64,000 nucleotides of DNA, taken from Pseudomonas ceruminis (GTDB lineage Bacteria > Pseudomonadota > Gammaproteobacteria > Pseudomonadales > Pseudomonadaceae). Below, piece by piece: positions 1 to 9,405 of this stretch. The stretch's first letter is position 1, and every line of letters starts with the position of its first letter. The DNA is taken from NCBI RefSeq assembly GCF_021602025.1, contig NZ_BQHW01000008.1:142089-206088 (forward strand). The letters run 5' to 3'. The translations under genes and the position numbers were made by a program. The notes beneath the pieces are model-generated. The model was not told the DNA's origin and did not search any database. It saw nothing but the letters and a program-made list of their open reading frames with translations.

Positions 1-1
1 T

Positions 2-856
2 CAGGCACGCCTGCTGAACCGTCAGACTGTTGACCGCGCCTGGACGGTAGGAGAGCGTCACTACGACCTGGGCAACGACTTCTACGCGGCCATGCTCGAC
101 CCGCGCATGACCTACACCTGTGGTTACTGGAAAGACGCCGACAACCTGGCCCAGGCCCAGGAAGCCAAGCTCGACCTGATCTGCCGCAAGCTCGGCCTGC
201 AACCTGGCATGCGCGTGCTGGACATCGGGTGTGGTTGGGGCAGCTTCATGGGATTTGCTGCCGAGCGTTATGGGGTCGAGTGCGTGGGTGTAACCATTTC
301 CCGCGAGCAGTGCCAGTGGGCAGAAAAACGCTACAAAGGCCTGCCGTTGGCATTTCGTCTGCAGGACTACCGCGAACTGAACGAGCGTTTCGACCGCATT
401 GTCAGCATCGGCATGTTCGAGCACGTCGGGCGCAAGAACCACCGCACCTTCATGGAGGTGGCTGCGCGCTGCCTGGATGATGAAGGCCTGCTGTTGCTGC
501 ATACCATCGGCAAGAACCGCCGGCGCGATGTGCCCGATCGCTGGATCGACAAATACATCTTCCCCAACGGCGATCTGCCCTCGATCGGCCAGATTGGCGA
601 TGCCGCCGACGGCCTGCTGGTGGTCGAAGACCTGCACAACTTCGGTGCCGACTACGACCGCACCCTGATGGCCTGGTACGCCAATTTCGAGGCCCACTGG
701 CAATACTTCGCCAATGAGCTGGGTGAGCGCTTCCAGCGTATGTGGCGGTATTACCTGCTGTCGTGCGCAGGGGCATTCCGGGCACGTGACATCCAGCTGT
801 GGCAGTGGGTGATGTCGCGCCAGGGCGTCGTCGGGGGCTATCAGCGGGTGAGCTAA
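2..856 (+). CDS. cfa: Cyclopropane-fatty-acyl-phospholipid synthase, 3' part
   Basis: The frame is open from base 2, so only the last 284 residues are seen. The enzyme transfers a methylene group from S-adenosylmethionine to double bonds of membrane phospholipid acyl chains. The visible part starts just before HYDLGNDFY, the family signature ahead of the methyltransferase fold. The SAM-binding glycine loop VLDIGCGWGSF follows at about visible residues 72-82. GMFEHVG and HTIGKN hold the Glu and His that bind bicarbonate in the E. coli enzyme. A GC-rich hairpin follows the stop. The family assignment is secure; which cfa paralogue this is cannot be told. Confidence 0.93.
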   Translation, partial: QARLLNRQTVDRAWTVGERHYDLGNDFYAAMLDPRMTYTCGYWKDADNLAQAQEAKLDLICRKLGLQPGMRVLDIGCGWGSFMGFAAERYGVECVGVTISREQCQWAEKRYKGLPLAFRLQDYRELNERFDRIVSIGMFEHVGRKNHRTFMEVAARCLDDEGLLLLHTIGKNRRRDVPDRWIDKYIFPNGDLPSIGQIGDAADGLLVVEDLHNFGADYDRTLMAWYANFEAHWQYFANELGERFQRMWRYYLLSCAGAFRARDIQLWQWVMSRQGVVGGYQRVS

Positions 857-860
857 GCCA

Positions 861-886
861 TGCGGGGGTCGCAAGACGGCCCCGCA
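861..886 (+). terminator. GC-rich hairpin after cfa
   Basis: TGCGGGG (861-867) and CCCCGCA (880-886) form a 7-bp stem five bases after the cfa stop codon. A T-run follows only 19 bases further on, so terminator function is plausible but not certain. Confidence 0.4.
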
Positions 887-895
887 GGCACCTAT

Positions 896-940
896 CTGAT
901 ACGCTTTTTTTCCACAAACCTGAATCTGTAACCGTATCAG
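896..940. promoter_or_regulatory. CTGATACG / CGTATCAG inverted repeat
   Basis: An 8-bp perfect inverted repeat with arms at 896-903 and 933-940 flanks a T-rich spacer, upstream of the tiny membrane ORF at 990. It could be a regulator binding site for that ORF. The regulator is unknown. Confidence 0.3.
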
Positions 941-989
941 CCAAGCCTCGACAATGCTCTTCATCCTGACATCACGTGAAGAGGTTCCG

Positions 990-1073
990 ATGGGCAAGCT
1001 GGCGCTGTTTCTGGGTGGCTTTCTGCTGTTGACCATTCTGATAGGCCTGCTTGGCACCATTCCGCCAAGCTGA
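990..1073 (+). CDS. 27-residue single-span membrane peptide
   Basis: A short frame encodes MGKLALFLGGFLLLTILIGL and a further LLGTIPPS. It has one basic residue followed by a continuous hydrophobic helix, as in small membrane proteins. The purine-rich GAAGAGG lies 5 to 11 bases before the ATG. A GC-rich hairpin (1091-1112) follows the stop. No family is recognised. It is plausible but unproven because of its size. Confidence 0.45.
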   Translation: MGKLALFLGGFLLLTILIGLLGTIPPS

Positions 1074-1090
1074 CCTGCTTTTTACCCACC

Positions 1091-1112
1091 GGCCCGCCGT
1101 TCTTGGCGGGCC
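1091..1112 (+). terminator. 8-bp hairpin after the small membrane ORF
   Basis: GGCCCGCC (1091-1098) and GGCGGGCC (1105-1112) form a perfect stem with a 6-base loop, 18 bases after the stop at 1073. There is no T-run. Confidence 0.4.
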
Positions 1113-1266
1113 AAATGCGTGTCTGCTCAATCCGCTCTTTTACGTCACCCACCGGCTTGGTGGTTGATGCAAGTCATTCTCAAGTGCTAGCCCATCGTGT
1201 ACCCTGCCGCTCGCGTCATAATGGGTCGCGGCTGTGGCCGTTCTTTTGCGTTGGAGTGAACAGAGA

Positions 1267-1461
1267 ATGGAATGCATGAAGGCCGCTGCAGCCATGCTGG
1301 AGTGGCGAAGCCGTTTTCTCGCGCAAGGCACCCTGGATGAAGACGGCTATGACCAGGCGTTACGCAGTGCCCAAGCGCTGGAGCAGTCCGGTGTGATTAG
1401 CGCGGCTGAATGGATCGAGCTGGTAAAGGCGGCGAACGCGGCGCTGCTAGATGTGCGATAA
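1267..1461 (+). CDS. Small hypothetical protein (64 aa)
   Basis: The ATG at 1267 follows GGAG at 1253-1256. The product is alpha-helical and rich in Ala, Leu and Glu, with no transmembrane segment or signal peptide. It resembles the small uncharacterised cytoplasmic proteins common in Pseudomonas. It stands alone between the small membrane ORF and the LysR gene. No function can be given. Confidence 0.6.
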   Translation: MECMKAAAAMLEWRSRFLAQGTLDEDGYDQALRSAQALEQSGVISAAEWIELVKAANAALLDVR

Positions 1462-1577
1462 GTCCTTCTTTACGCGGGGAAATCTGTCCACAAAAAACGT
1501 GGGTAGGTCTGTGGATAAAATGCTGTAAGCCAGGCCGCTGGCGGCCTCCGTTAAATTGAGCAGATTTTGAACAGCCA

Positions 1578-2498
1578 TCAGGGTGGCAGATGAACGCCGG
1601 CCTCTCCTGCCCGGCGTAACGCCAGCAGCAGTTCGCGCACGCGCGCTGGCAGCTCTCCGGCTGGGTACACCGCGTGCATCTGCGGGTCTTGGCCTGTACT
1701 TGATGTCAGGCGGTAACCTGCGCACACGCGCACCAGGCGGCCGGCCCTGACCTGTACCTCGCCAACCCAGTCTGCCAGGCGGGCGATGCCGGCACCTGCC
1801 AGGGTGCTGTGATAGACCGCATCGCCCGAGTTCAGGCGCAACCGAGGGTGAGGCCGCAGACTGGTGATCCGGCCATCGCGGCAGAAGTGCCAGGCTTTGA
1901 GAATGCGCGGGGCGGTGTGCAGGATCAGTGCATGTGCACCCAGTTCTTCCGGCAGTTGTGGTGTGCCATGACGCGCCACGTACTCGGGGCTGGCATAAAG
2001 GTGGCGTTGATAGCGCCACAACGGGAAGCCAATCAGCTCGCTTGATTGTGGGAATGCGCCGCGCACCACGAAATCAAGCTTGCCCAGCAACGGGTCCAGG
2101 GCCTCATCGCTGTATTGCACGTCCAGGGTCACCTGCGGGTGGCGCTGGGTAAACGCCGCCAGCACGCCGGGCAGCACATGCTCGCCGAGTAACTGTGGCA
2201 CGGCAAAGCGGATCCAGCCTTGTGCGCTGCCGGTGAGCGCGGCCAACTCGTCAGCGGCGTCGCGTTGCACATCCAGCAAGCGCTCGGCATGGGGTAGCAA
2301 GCGCTCGCCCGCCTCGGTGAGCGTGACGGCATTGGCATTGCGGTTGAGCAACTTGCACCCGGTATTGTCTTCCAGGGTCTGCACCGCCCGCGTCACAGCA
2401 CTGGGCGAGCGGCCCAGCGCACGCGCAGCGGCGACGAAGCTGCGCTTGTGCGCGACACTGACGAAGGCCTGTATTTCGCGCAGCATGTCCAACGCCAT
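1578..2498 (-). CDS. LysR-family transcriptional regulator
   Basis: This 306-residue protein has the usual LysR layout. The N-terminal winged helix-turn-helix spans about residues 1-60, with FVAAARALGRSPSAVTRAVQ as the recognition segment. An effector-binding domain follows. The start at 2498 was chosen because AAGGGA precedes it by six bases and the family normally begins MALDMLREIQAF; an upstream in-frame ATG at 2525 has no ribosome site. It is divergent from the TSUP permease at 2597, so it probably controls that gene and itself. The inducer is unknown. Confidence 0.9.
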   Translation of the reverse strand: MALDMLREIQAFVSVAHKRSFVAAARALGRSPSAVTRAVQTLEDNTGCKLLNRNANAVTLTEAGERLLPHAERLLDVQRDAADELAALTGSAQGWIRFAVPQLLGEHVLPGVLAAFTQRHPQVTLDVQYSDEALDPLLGKLDFVVRGAFPQSSELIGFPLWRYQRHLYASPEYVARHGTPQLPEELGAHALILHTAPRILKAWHFCRDGRITSLRPHPRLRLNSGDAVYHSTLAGAGIARLADWVGEVQVRAGRLVRVCAGYRLTSSTGQDPQMHAVYPAGELPARVRELLLALRRAGEAGVHLPP

Positions 2499-2596
2499 GG
2501 GAGTCCCTTGTTGCAGTTTTTGCAATGTGGCATTTCACCACAAGCGCGGTGCTTTGTTTAGCCTTGCCGTCTGCTTTCACTGCCTGGAACCGCGTC

Positions 2597-3358
2597 ATGA
2601 TGGATATTGCCGTACTCTCCCTGTTCGCCTTTGCCGCTGGGCTGATCGATGCCGCCGTTGGCGGGGGCGGGCTGATTCAGATCCCGGCGTTGTTCAACGT
2701 GTTGCCAACGGCGCAACCGGCGGCGCTACTGGGCAGCAACAAACTGGCATCGGTATGCGGCACAGCCTTCGCGGCCCGTTCATTCATTCGTCGGGTGACC
2801 CTGGACTGGGGCTTGATCGTGCCGGCGGCGCTCAGCGCTTTCGTCATGTCGTTCGCCGGGGCTGCCACGGTGTCGCTGGTGCCGCCCAGCGTGATGCGCC
2901 CGGCCGTGTTGGTGCTGATCGTACTCATGGCGATCTACACCTTCTGCAAGAAGGATTTCGGCACCTTGCACAAGCCTGCGAAGATTGGTCGCAAGGAGCA
3001 GTGCCTGGCGGTGCTGATCGGCGGAGCCATCGGTTTCTACGATGGCCTGTTCGGGCCGGGTACGGGCAGCTTCCTGATCTTTCTGTTCATTCGTTTCTTT
3101 GCCCTTGACTTTCTGCATGCCTCGGCCTCGGCAAAGGTGGTCAATATCGCCACCAACCTGGCTGCGCTGGTGTTCTTCGTGCCGTCTGGCAACGTGCTGT
3201 ACGCCATTGCCTTGCCGATGGCTGCGTGCAACATCCTGGGGGCGCTGACCGGGACATGGCTCGCTGTGCGTAAAGGGGCAGGCTTCGTGCGGGGGCTGTT
3301 CCTGATCCTGCTGTGCGTGCTGATAGCCAAGTTGTCCTGGGACCTGCTGGCCGGTTGA
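2597..3358 (+). CDS. TSUP (TauE/SafE) family permease
   Basis: This membrane protein of about 253 residues has eight hydrophobic segments and the family glycine motif DAAVGGGGLIQIPAL near the N terminus. A second copy, DGLFGPGTGSF, opens the second half. Members export or import sulfonates, sulfite or other organosulfur anions. The divergent LysR gene suggests substrate-induced control. Either of two adjacent ATGs (2597, 2600) could be the start; the ATG at 2525 would add a poorly conserved leader. The substrate cannot be read from the sequence. Confidence 0.85.
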   Translation: MMDIAVLSLFAFAAGLIDAAVGGGGLIQIPALFNVLPTAQPAALLGSNKLASVCGTAFAARSFIRRVTLDWGLIVPAALSAFVMSFAGAATVSLVPPSVMRPAVLVLIVLMAIYTFCKKDFGTLHKPAKIGRKEQCLAVLIGGAIGFYDGLFGPGTGSFLIFLFIRFFALDFLHASASAKVVNIATNLAALVFFVPSGNVLYAIALPMAACNILGALTGTWLAVRKGAGFVRGLFLILLCVLIAKLSWDLLAG

Positions 3359-3359
3359 A

Positions 3360-4769
3360 TCAGATCACCTGGCGCTGGGCTTCGGCCTGCTCGACCCGGT
3401 TGCGACCCTGGGCCTTGGCGCGGTATAGCGCGTGGTCCGCGCGTGCCAGCACCTCGTCCAGGTTGGGTGCTGGTTCATCTGCGGCGTAACCGTCCAGGCC
3501 GATGCTGACGGTGATTCTCAGCCGCCCATCATTCTGCGCAACGTGCAGGTCCTGCACGGAGCGGCGCAAGCGTTCGGCGATAAACTTGGCCTGCGCTGGC
3601 GCCAGGCCAGGGAGCATCACCACGAACTCCTCACCGCCCATGCGGGCCAGCAGCTCGCCCTCATGCAACTGGTCTTGCAGGGTGCGGGCAAAAAGGCGCA
3701 GTACCTGGTCACCCACGGCATGCCCATGCTGGTCGTTGATCGCTTTGAAGTGATCGATGTCGAGCATCATCAAGGTCAGCGGCAGCGCCTGCGCGTGCTG
3801 GCGTCGATTGTCGAGCAGGGTGTTGGCGCGCCGGGTGAAGGCGCTGCGGCTCAGCACGCCAGTCAGGTGATCGATACTGGCCTGTTGTGCCAGGCGGGCC
3901 ATCAAGCTGCGATTGGCCTGGCTGACGCACGCCACCACCAGCGGCCCCAGCACCAGCATGGCGATGCCCAGGCGGGCCGACATAAGCGTGGTGACCCCGT
4001 ACTCGCTTTGCGGCACGCTGAAATGCATGAGGTTCTGCGCGACCGCGACGATCAGCGTGCTGCCGGCGGTCAGCGTCAATAGCGACACGAGGAAGGGTGA
4101 GTAGGTCCATGCACACCACAGCAGCGCAGCGATCGGGAAGGCAATTGCCCCGGGCCCGCCAAACAGGATGCTGACCGCCAATGACGCCAGCAACACCAGC
4201 AGGGGGGCCAGGCGAATTGCCTGGCTGTTGCTGCGCACCAGCACGCGCGCCGAAGGTGCCGTGAGCATTACCGGCAACACCAGCACGCTGGTCGAGAACT
4301 GTTCGCTGAACCAGGCCAGCCACGTTGCTCGCAGCGATTGCTCGAACCACGGGGTGGCCATCAGGCAAGCCAGTGTTGCCGCCACCATAGCGCCTGCCGC
4401 GCACGCACCAAATACATTGAGGACACCATGCGGGGTACGCAAGCGCCGGTGTGGCCGGGGTAAACGTGACAGGAGCAAGAAGGTGGTCATCACCTCACCC
4501 AGGTTGCACAGGTTCAGCCACAAGGCCGGTGCCCAGTCGCTACCGCACGCCAGGTCGGCGGCAACCATCGCCAGCCAGACCAGGCCGAAGCCAATCGGGC
4601 CAGCCTGCCGCGGGTAGCGTAGCAACACGCCGATCAGCACGGCATTGACCGGCCAGAACAGGGATAACGATTCGATCGGCCGTGCCAGGATCCCGCACAG
4701 GGTCATGGCAAAGGTCAAGCCGAACAGGGCGGCATAGGGCAACACGCGCAATTGGGCTGGAAACACCAT
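3360..4769 (-). CDS. MASE1-like membrane diguanylate cyclase
   Basis: About eight hydrophobic segments fill residues 1-285 and resemble the MASE1 sensory domain. A GGDEF domain follows, with LTLMMLDIDHFKAINDQHGH as the metal and substrate loop and an intact GGEEF signature at about 378-382. It should make cyclic di-GMP from two GTP at the inner membrane. The allosteric RxxD site expected five residues before GGEEF is HEGE, so product inhibition is probably lost. The start is the ATG at 4769; a TTG at 4784 is possible. Confidence 0.88.
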   Translation of the reverse strand: MVFPAQLRVLPYAALFGLTFAMTLCGILARPIESLSLFWPVNAVLIGVLLRYPRQAGPIGFGLVWLAMVAADLACGSDWAPALWLNLCNLGEVMTTFLLLSRLPRPHRRLRTPHGVLNVFGACAAGAMVAATLACLMATPWFEQSLRATWLAWFSEQFSTSVLVLPVMLTAPSARVLVRSNSQAIRLAPLLVLLASLAVSILFGGPGAIAFPIAALLWCAWTYSPFLVSLLTLTAGSTLIVAVAQNLMHFSVPQSEYGVTTLMSARLGIAMLVLGPLVVACVSQANRSLMARLAQQASIDHLTGVLSRSAFTRRANTLLDNRRQHAQALPLTLMMLDIDHFKAINDQHGHAVGDQVLRLFARTLQDQLHEGELLARMGGEEFVVMLPGLAPAQAKFIAERLRRSVQDLHVAQNDGRLRITVSIGLDGYAADEPAPNLDEVLARADHALYRAKAQGRNRVEQAEAQRQVI

Positions 4770-4922
4770 AGGTCCGACCGACAAGCGGAAACGAGATCCA
4801 GGACAACGGCCGTAGGCACCTGGGGCAATGACGCGTCAGTGTGTTTCCACAGGGGGCTTGATGTCAATCTGCCGTGATCGTGCGCGATTATGCCAATTTG
4901 CTACTGCTGCTTGCCGCCTTTA

Positions 4923-6752
4923 TTACAGGCCAAAGAACCAAGGCACCATGACGACCGTCACTGCCATTACCAGCAGGGTAAAGGGCACGCCGACCTTGAC
5001 GAAATCAGCGAAGCGATATTGGCCAGGGCCTAACACCAAGGTGTTGACCGGCGAAGAGACCGGCGTCATGAATGCCGCCGAGGCCGCCAGGGCCACAGTC
5101 ATGGCGAAGGGGTAGGGCGACAGTCCCAACTGGGCCGCCGTGCTGATCGCCACAGGTGCCATCAGCACGGCGGTGGCAGTGTTGGAGATGAACAGGCCGA
5201 TGACCGCCGTTACGGTGAACAGGCAGGCAAGCATGGCGATTGGCCCGGCGCCGCCTAGTAGGCTGACCAGGCCACCCACGGCAAGGTCGATGCCGCCGGT
5301 TGTCTGCAAGGCCTGGGCGAACGGCAGCATGCCGACGATCAGCACCAGGCTTTGCCAATGGATGGCCCGATAGGCGCTGTCCATATCAATGCAGCGCCCT
5401 GCACCCATCAGCAGGCAACCTATCAGTGCGGCAATGACGTTGGGCACTGCACCGGTGACCATCAGGCCGACCATCACCGCCAGGCTGATCAGGGCATACG
5501 GCGCGCGCGCGCGTGCCGGTGCAACCTGGTCGATCTCGGCGGGCAGGCTCAACACCAGAAAGTCCTTTGGCTGGCCTTGCAGCTGACGCACGGCTTTCCA
5601 GGGGCCGACCACCAGCAACGTGTCGCCCAGGCGCAGGGGCTCCTCCACCAGGTTCTCGTCGATCGCCCCCTGGTCGCGGCGCAGGCCGACCACGTTGAGG
5701 TCGTAGCGGCTGCGAAAGGCCAGGTCCAGGATGCTTTTGCCGATCAGTTGCGAGCCCGGTGGCAGGGACACTTCGGCCATGCCCAGTTCCTGGGACTGGT
5801 CGATGAAGTAGGCGGCCTTGAAGTGCAGCGGCTCCAGTTGCATGGTCTGGCACAGGCTGCGCAAGTCGTCGCGGTTGGCGAACAGGTCGAGCAACAGTAC
5901 ATCACCCTGGTGCAGGACGGTGCTGGAGCTGGCGGCGATCACCCGGGTGGTGAATTTGTGCTGGCGCTCGATGCCTATCACGTTGGCGCCATGGCGGGTG
6001 CGCAACTGCAGCTCACCAAGGGTATGGCCGATCAGCGGCGAGTGGGGGCGAATGCGCAGGCGCCGCTCGCGGCCGTTGAGCTTGTAGTCCAGCACCAGGT
6101 CCAGCAAAGTGCGGCGGCTTTCAACCCGGCCGTCCTTGCGCACTTCACCGTTGAGCCAGTGGCGCGTCAGCAACATGTAGCCGACGCCGAGTACCAGGAC
6201 CACCAGGCCGAACGGGGTGAAACTGAAAAAGCTGAAACCGGGCTCGCCGTGGCGCATCAGCTCGCTGTGCACCACCACGTTGGGCGGGGTGGCCACCAGG
6301 CTGAGCATGCCGCTGATCAGGCCGGCGAAGCTGAGCGGCATCATCAGGCGGCTAGGCGAAATTTGCAGGCGTGCGGCAATGCTCAGGACCACCGGGATGA
6401 AAATGGCCACCACGCCGGTCGAACTCATCACCGAGCCCAGCAGGGCCACCGACACCATCAATAACACCAACAGGCGTGCCTCGCTGTTGCCGGCCCGTTC
6501 GCTCATCCACTCGCCGATTCGGTAGGCGATACCGGTGCGTACCAGCCCTTCGCCAATGACGAACAGGGCTGCGATCAGTACCACACTGGGATCGCTGAAG
6601 CCGGCCAGGGCCTGCTCGACGCTGAGAATCCCCGACAGCGGCAATGCGAGGATGACCAGGAGTGCGACGACGTCCATGCGTGGACGGTTGATGACGAAGA
6701 GTACGACGACGACAGCCAGCAGGCCGAGGACCCAGAGCAGTTCCTGGTTCAT
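4923..6752 (-). CDS. SLC13-type transporter with two RCK_C domains
   Basis: This 609-residue inner-membrane protein has two halves of an SLC13 (divalent anion:sodium symporter-like) core separated by a cytosolic insert of about 200 residues. The insert holds two TrkA-C-like (RCK_C) units. The motifs [12 protein letters not shown] and [11 protein letters not shown] are the paired substrate-binding hairpins, and [16 protein letters not shown] lies near the end. Related proteins move sulfate, cysteine or dicarboxylates. The ATG at 6752 is preceded by AAGGAA; the extension to 6788 would need a TTG. The substrate is undetermined. Confidence 0.87.
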   Translation of the reverse strand: MNQELLWVLGLLAVVVVLFVINRPRMDVVALLVILALPLSGILSVEQALAGFSDPSVVLIAALFVIGEGLVRTGIAYRIGEWMSERAGNSEARLLVLLMVSVALLGSVMSSTGVVAIFIPVVLSIAARLQISPSRLMMPLSFAGLISGMLSLVATPPNVVVHSELMRHGEPGFSFFSFTPFGLVVLVLGVGYMLLTRHWLNGEVRKDGRVESRRTLLDLVLDYKLNGRERRLRIRPHSPLIGHTLGELQLRTRHGANVIGIERQHKFTTRVIAASSSTVLHQGDVLLLDLFANRDDLRSLCQTMQLEPLHFKAAYFIDQSQELGMAEVSLPPGSQLIGKSILDLAFRSRYDLNVVGLRRDQGAIDENLVEEPLRLGDTLLVVGPWKAVRQLQGQPKDFLVLSLPAEIDQVAPARARAPYALISLAVMVGLMVTGAVPNVIAALIGCLLMGAGRCIDMDSAYRAIHWQSLVLIVGMLPFAQALQTTGGIDLAVGGLVSLLGGAGPIAMLACLFTVTAVIGLFISNTATAVLMAPVAISTAAQLGLSPYPFAMTVALAASAAFMTPVSSPVNTLVLGPGQYRFADFVKVGVPFTLLVMAVTVVMVPWFFGL

Positions 6753-6900
6753 GGGGCGGGGTGTTCCTTCACACAAGAGGGCACGCAAGACAGTAGCATT
6801 CAGTGTGACAGCGTGTGGTGAAGCAAGTGTTGATGAGGGTCAGCGGGGCGTGTTGCTGGCGCGCTGGTGCTTCGCGCGCATGGATGTGCCGGCAGTGCAT

Positions 6901-6922
6901 GAGGGCAGGCCGGCCTGCCCTC
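6901..6922. terminator. Perfect 11-bp palindrome
   Basis: GAGGGCAGGCC followed directly by GGCCTGCCCTC forms a perfect palindrome 14 bases beyond the stop of the leftward glycine-zipper gene. It is a likely terminator or transcript-stabilising hairpin for that gene. Confidence 0.5.
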
Positions 6923-6936
6923 ACAAGGCTGGGTAA

Positions 6937-7323
6937 TCAATGACGGTGGCGGCGGTGCTTCTTGCCGTTGTCGTCAGCCAGGTGGTTGCCGATGGCGCCA
7001 CCAGCCGCGCCACCTAGGCCAGCACCGATGGTCGAACCCGCCGAACCGCCCACCTTGCCGCCCAGCAGCGAGCCGCCAGCCGAGCCCAGGCCACCGCCAA
7101 TGGCGGCTTCGGTTCGGTTTCCTTTGCGCGCAGCGACCGCGCTACCCGCTGCGCCGCCCAGGCCGGCGCCAATGGCCGCGCCCGTGCTGCCGCCCATCTG
7201 TTTACCGACAACGTTACCCAGGACACCCCCCAGGCCACCGCCAATGGCGGCAGTACCGTCACCGGCGAAAGCGCCTTGGCACAGCAGCAGGCCAAGGGCG
7301 AGGGAAGGCAAAGTCAGACGCAT
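6937..7323 (-). CDS. Exported glycine-zipper protein
   Basis: A cleavable signal peptide (about residues 1-20, ending AFA) is followed by nearly 100 residues of GxxxG-rich repeats such as GAAIGAGLGGAAGS. A basic tail ends in HRRHRH. Glycine zippers pack helices in membranes, and the family occurs as envelope or stress-related proteins. GAGG precedes the ATG. It stands next to another His- and Asp-rich envelope protein. The repeats also create long reading frames on other frames, which are not genes. Confidence 0.8.
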   Translation of the reverse strand: MRLTLPSLALGLLLCQGAFAGDGTAAIGGGLGGVLGNVVGKQMGGSTGAAIGAGLGGAAGSAVAARKGNRTEAAIGGGLGSAGGSLLGGKVGGSAGSTIGAGLGGAAGGAIGNHLADDNGKKHRRHRH

Positions 7324-7374
7324 GATAAGAGCCTCGGAAAAATCATCAGGTTTAAAGTGGATTGAAAAGACGTC

Positions 7375-7557
7375 TTAGCGGTAATCGCGGTCACGGTAGC
7401 GGCGATCATCATCGTCGCGGTTGTAACGCTGGTGGTGACGGTGGTCGCGATCGCTATCGCGCCAGCCGCCGTCGTCATCACGATAATGGTGGTGGTGGCA
7501 ACCGGCGATGAGTAGAAAGGCGGCGATCAGCGAAAGGCTTGCAAGGCGGGGTATCAC
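7375..7557 (-). CDS. Small His/Asp/Arg-rich lipoprotein
   Basis: A GTG start at 7557, preceded by AAGGA, gives a 60-residue precursor with signal peptide and lipobox LIAGC (Cys20). The mature part begins CHHHHYRDDDGG and is almost wholly His, Arg and Asp. This composition suggests metal binding or periplasmic solubility, but no function is known. Longer frames reaching 7701 lack a credible start and would bury the signal peptide. Confidence 0.65.
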   Translation of the reverse strand: MIPRLASLSLIAAFLLIAGCHHHHYRDDDGGWRDSDRDHRHHQRYNRDDDDRRYRDRDYR

Positions 7558-7777
7558 GGTATAGGTCCTTGATCCGCAAAGGTTTACGGGGCACTTCCTG
7601 AGACTGTGATCGATCCATTTGGTTTCCTTGGCGGGCAATATTTTGCCGCGACGGTGATGAGCGGCGTGCTTGCCGGCTGCTGTTCTGTCCCGTTGGGTCA
7701 TGGCTTGCCTGGCGTACCGGCCCTAGAATTCACCCAGGCCGCATTGAAGATGGCTATCTGCCGCACGGTGAATCACG

Positions 7778-8938
7778 ATGATCGCCCATACTCCGACGCT
7801 GTTCGCCGCCGTCGCCCTGGTTGCGACGATCCTGGCCTTTTGCCTGTTGCTGGTTGGTCAGCCCAACCGTCGCGACAACCTCTGGCTGACTGGTTGCGGC
7901 TTGCTCGCCCATGCGTTGGCCTATGTCTGCTACACCGTTTATGGGCATGCGCCGTTATGGTTGAGCTATGGCTTGGGTAACAGCCTGCTTTCGCTGGCCC
8001 TGGCGTTTTATTCGGCGAGCCTGTTTCGCGTGCGTGAGCAAGCGGTGCCCGGGTGGCGGATCTTCGCTCTCCCGGCGCTCATGCTGGTAGGCCTGATGCT
8101 GCTGCTCGATACCCTGGAACCGCGCATGCTGCTGGCGAGCCTGGTGCTGATGCTGCAGTGTGGGATGATCCTGTACTGGGCCCGCCGCCACGTCGAGCGG
8201 CCGGGCAGGGCGCACCTGTTGTTGGAAATCGGCGCCCTGATCAGCCTGGTCGGCCTGGGCATGCGCGCGTGGGCGGTGGCCACTGGCACGGCCGGGGAAA
8301 TGCGCTACGACACCAGCAACCTCAAGCAGAGCATTTCTGTGGCCATCGGCACGGTCACGGTGATGATGTTTTCCATCGGTCTGGTACTGATGGCCAAGGA
8401 GCGCAGTGAATCACGCTTGCAGCACCTGGCCTTGCGCGATGTGCTCACGGGCACCTACAACCGCCGGGCGATTCTCGAGCGTTTTGCCGTTGAAGTAGAC
8501 CGCGCCCGGGAGGAGCAGAGCCACCTGGCCGTGGCAATGATCGACATCGACCACTTCAAACAGATCAATGACCTGTACGGCCATCAAGCCGGCGACGAGG
8601 TGCTGTGCCATTGCGTACGTCAGTTGCAACAGCGCATGCGCCAAGGCGATAGCCTTGGGCGTTATGGGGGTGAGGAGTTTCTGCTGCTGTTGCCCCATGC
8701 CGATCGCGAAGGGGCCATGACCGCTTTGCAAGCCTTGCGTGAGGCCGTTGCCAGCACGCCAGCGCAGTTTGCCGGTGACACCATTGCGCTGCGTTTCAGC
8801 GTGGGCCTATGGTGCGGGGTACCCGCCCCCCATGACAGCACCGCGAGCCTGTTGGCCCAGGCTGACGCGGCGTTGTATCAGGCCAAGGCCGGCGGGCGCA
8901 ACGCCGTGCACATGGCGGCGTTGCTGAGCCTTGGTTGA
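7778..8938 (+). CDS. Membrane diguanylate cyclase with intact inhibitory site
   Basis: Seven hydrophobic segments (about residues 1-210) precede a GGDEF domain. Seen are MIDIDHFKQINDLYGHQAGD, then GGEEF at 297-301. RQGD stands exactly five residues before GGEEF, the spacing of the allosteric RxxD I-site, so product feedback is likely. It should make cyclic di-GMP at the inner membrane in response to an unknown signal. Compare the GGDEF protein at 3360-4769, which lacks RxxD. The ribosome site before the ATG is weak. Confidence 0.88.
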   Translation: MIAHTPTLFAAVALVATILAFCLLLVGQPNRRDNLWLTGCGLLAHALAYVCYTVYGHAPLWLSYGLGNSLLSLALAFYSASLFRVREQAVPGWRIFALPALMLVGLMLLLDTLEPRMLLASLVLMLQCGMILYWARRHVERPGRAHLLLEIGALISLVGLGMRAWAVATGTAGEMRYDTSNLKQSISVAIGTVTVMMFSIGLVLMAKERSESRLQHLALRDVLTGTYNRRAILERFAVEVDRAREEQSHLAVAMIDIDHFKQINDLYGHQAGDEVLCHCVRQLQQRMRQGDSLGRYGGEEFLLLLPHADREGAMTALQALREAVASTPAQFAGDTIALRFSVGLWCGVPAPHDSTASLLAQADAALYQAKAGGRNAVHMAALLSLG

Positions 8939-8939
8939 A

Positions 8940-9242
8940 TCACGACGCCGGGTGAATGGCCAGCACCACACCGTTGGTGATCTGCACCATCACATAATGA
9001 TCGCCCATGCGCACCCAGTGGCTCTCCTTTTCAGGGGCTGGCAAGCCCCGGGCTTTCCAATCCTTGACCGCTGCATCCTCACGTTTGTACTGGTCGGGCG
9101 CCTTGTCCCCCACCGTCAGTTCGCGGTTGTGGGTTTGTGGGGCGGTCACGCTGTCTTGCGATGATTCGGCCGCCAGCACAGGGAGCGTCGGGCTGAGGAG
9201 GGCAGCAAAGGCCAGGGCGGTTACCAGCGGGCGTTTTTTCAT
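8940..9242 (-). CDS. RcnB-like periplasmic protein
   Basis: The 100-residue product begins MKKRPLVTALAF with a signal peptide ending near VLAAES. It finishes with the RcnB-type C terminus WVRMGDHYVMVQITNGVVLAI. RcnB in E. coli is a periplasmic protein of nickel and cobalt homeostasis; many Pseudomonas relatives are known only by that domain. GGAG lies seven bases before the ATG at 9242. It converges with the GGDEF gene, leaving one base between stops. Confidence 0.75.
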   Translation of the reverse strand: MKKRPLVTALAFAALLSPTLPVLAAESSQDSVTAPQTHNRELTVGDKAPDQYKREDAAVKDWKARGLPAPEKESHWVRMGDHYVMVQITNGVVLAIHPAS

Positions 9243-9405
9243 CAGTAGCTCCAACGAAGGGGTTCGTTGTGTAGGACTATCGATCGGCGCGAGCATTCAA
9301 ATTAATTGGCCAAGGGTGCTGGGCTTATAGCCAATCGATCTTCCTATATATCGATTCTGTGTAATGCTTTGAGTTTGCATGACAGTTCGCAAGGAGGCGG
9401 TAAAC

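Noticed and set aside
2080-3108. 342-codon rightward frame spanning the LysR and TSUP genes
   Set aside because: It crosses two real genes of opposite strands and lacks any family pattern.
5352-6464. 370-codon rightward frame within the SLC13 transporter
   Set aside because: Gln/His-rich antisense product typical of shadows of membrane protein genes.
6950-7290. Possible tandem repeat or CRISPR-like array
   Set aside because: The repetition comes from GxxxG codons of the glycine-zipper gene; there are no uniform repeats and spacers. No CRISPR array was seen in the window.
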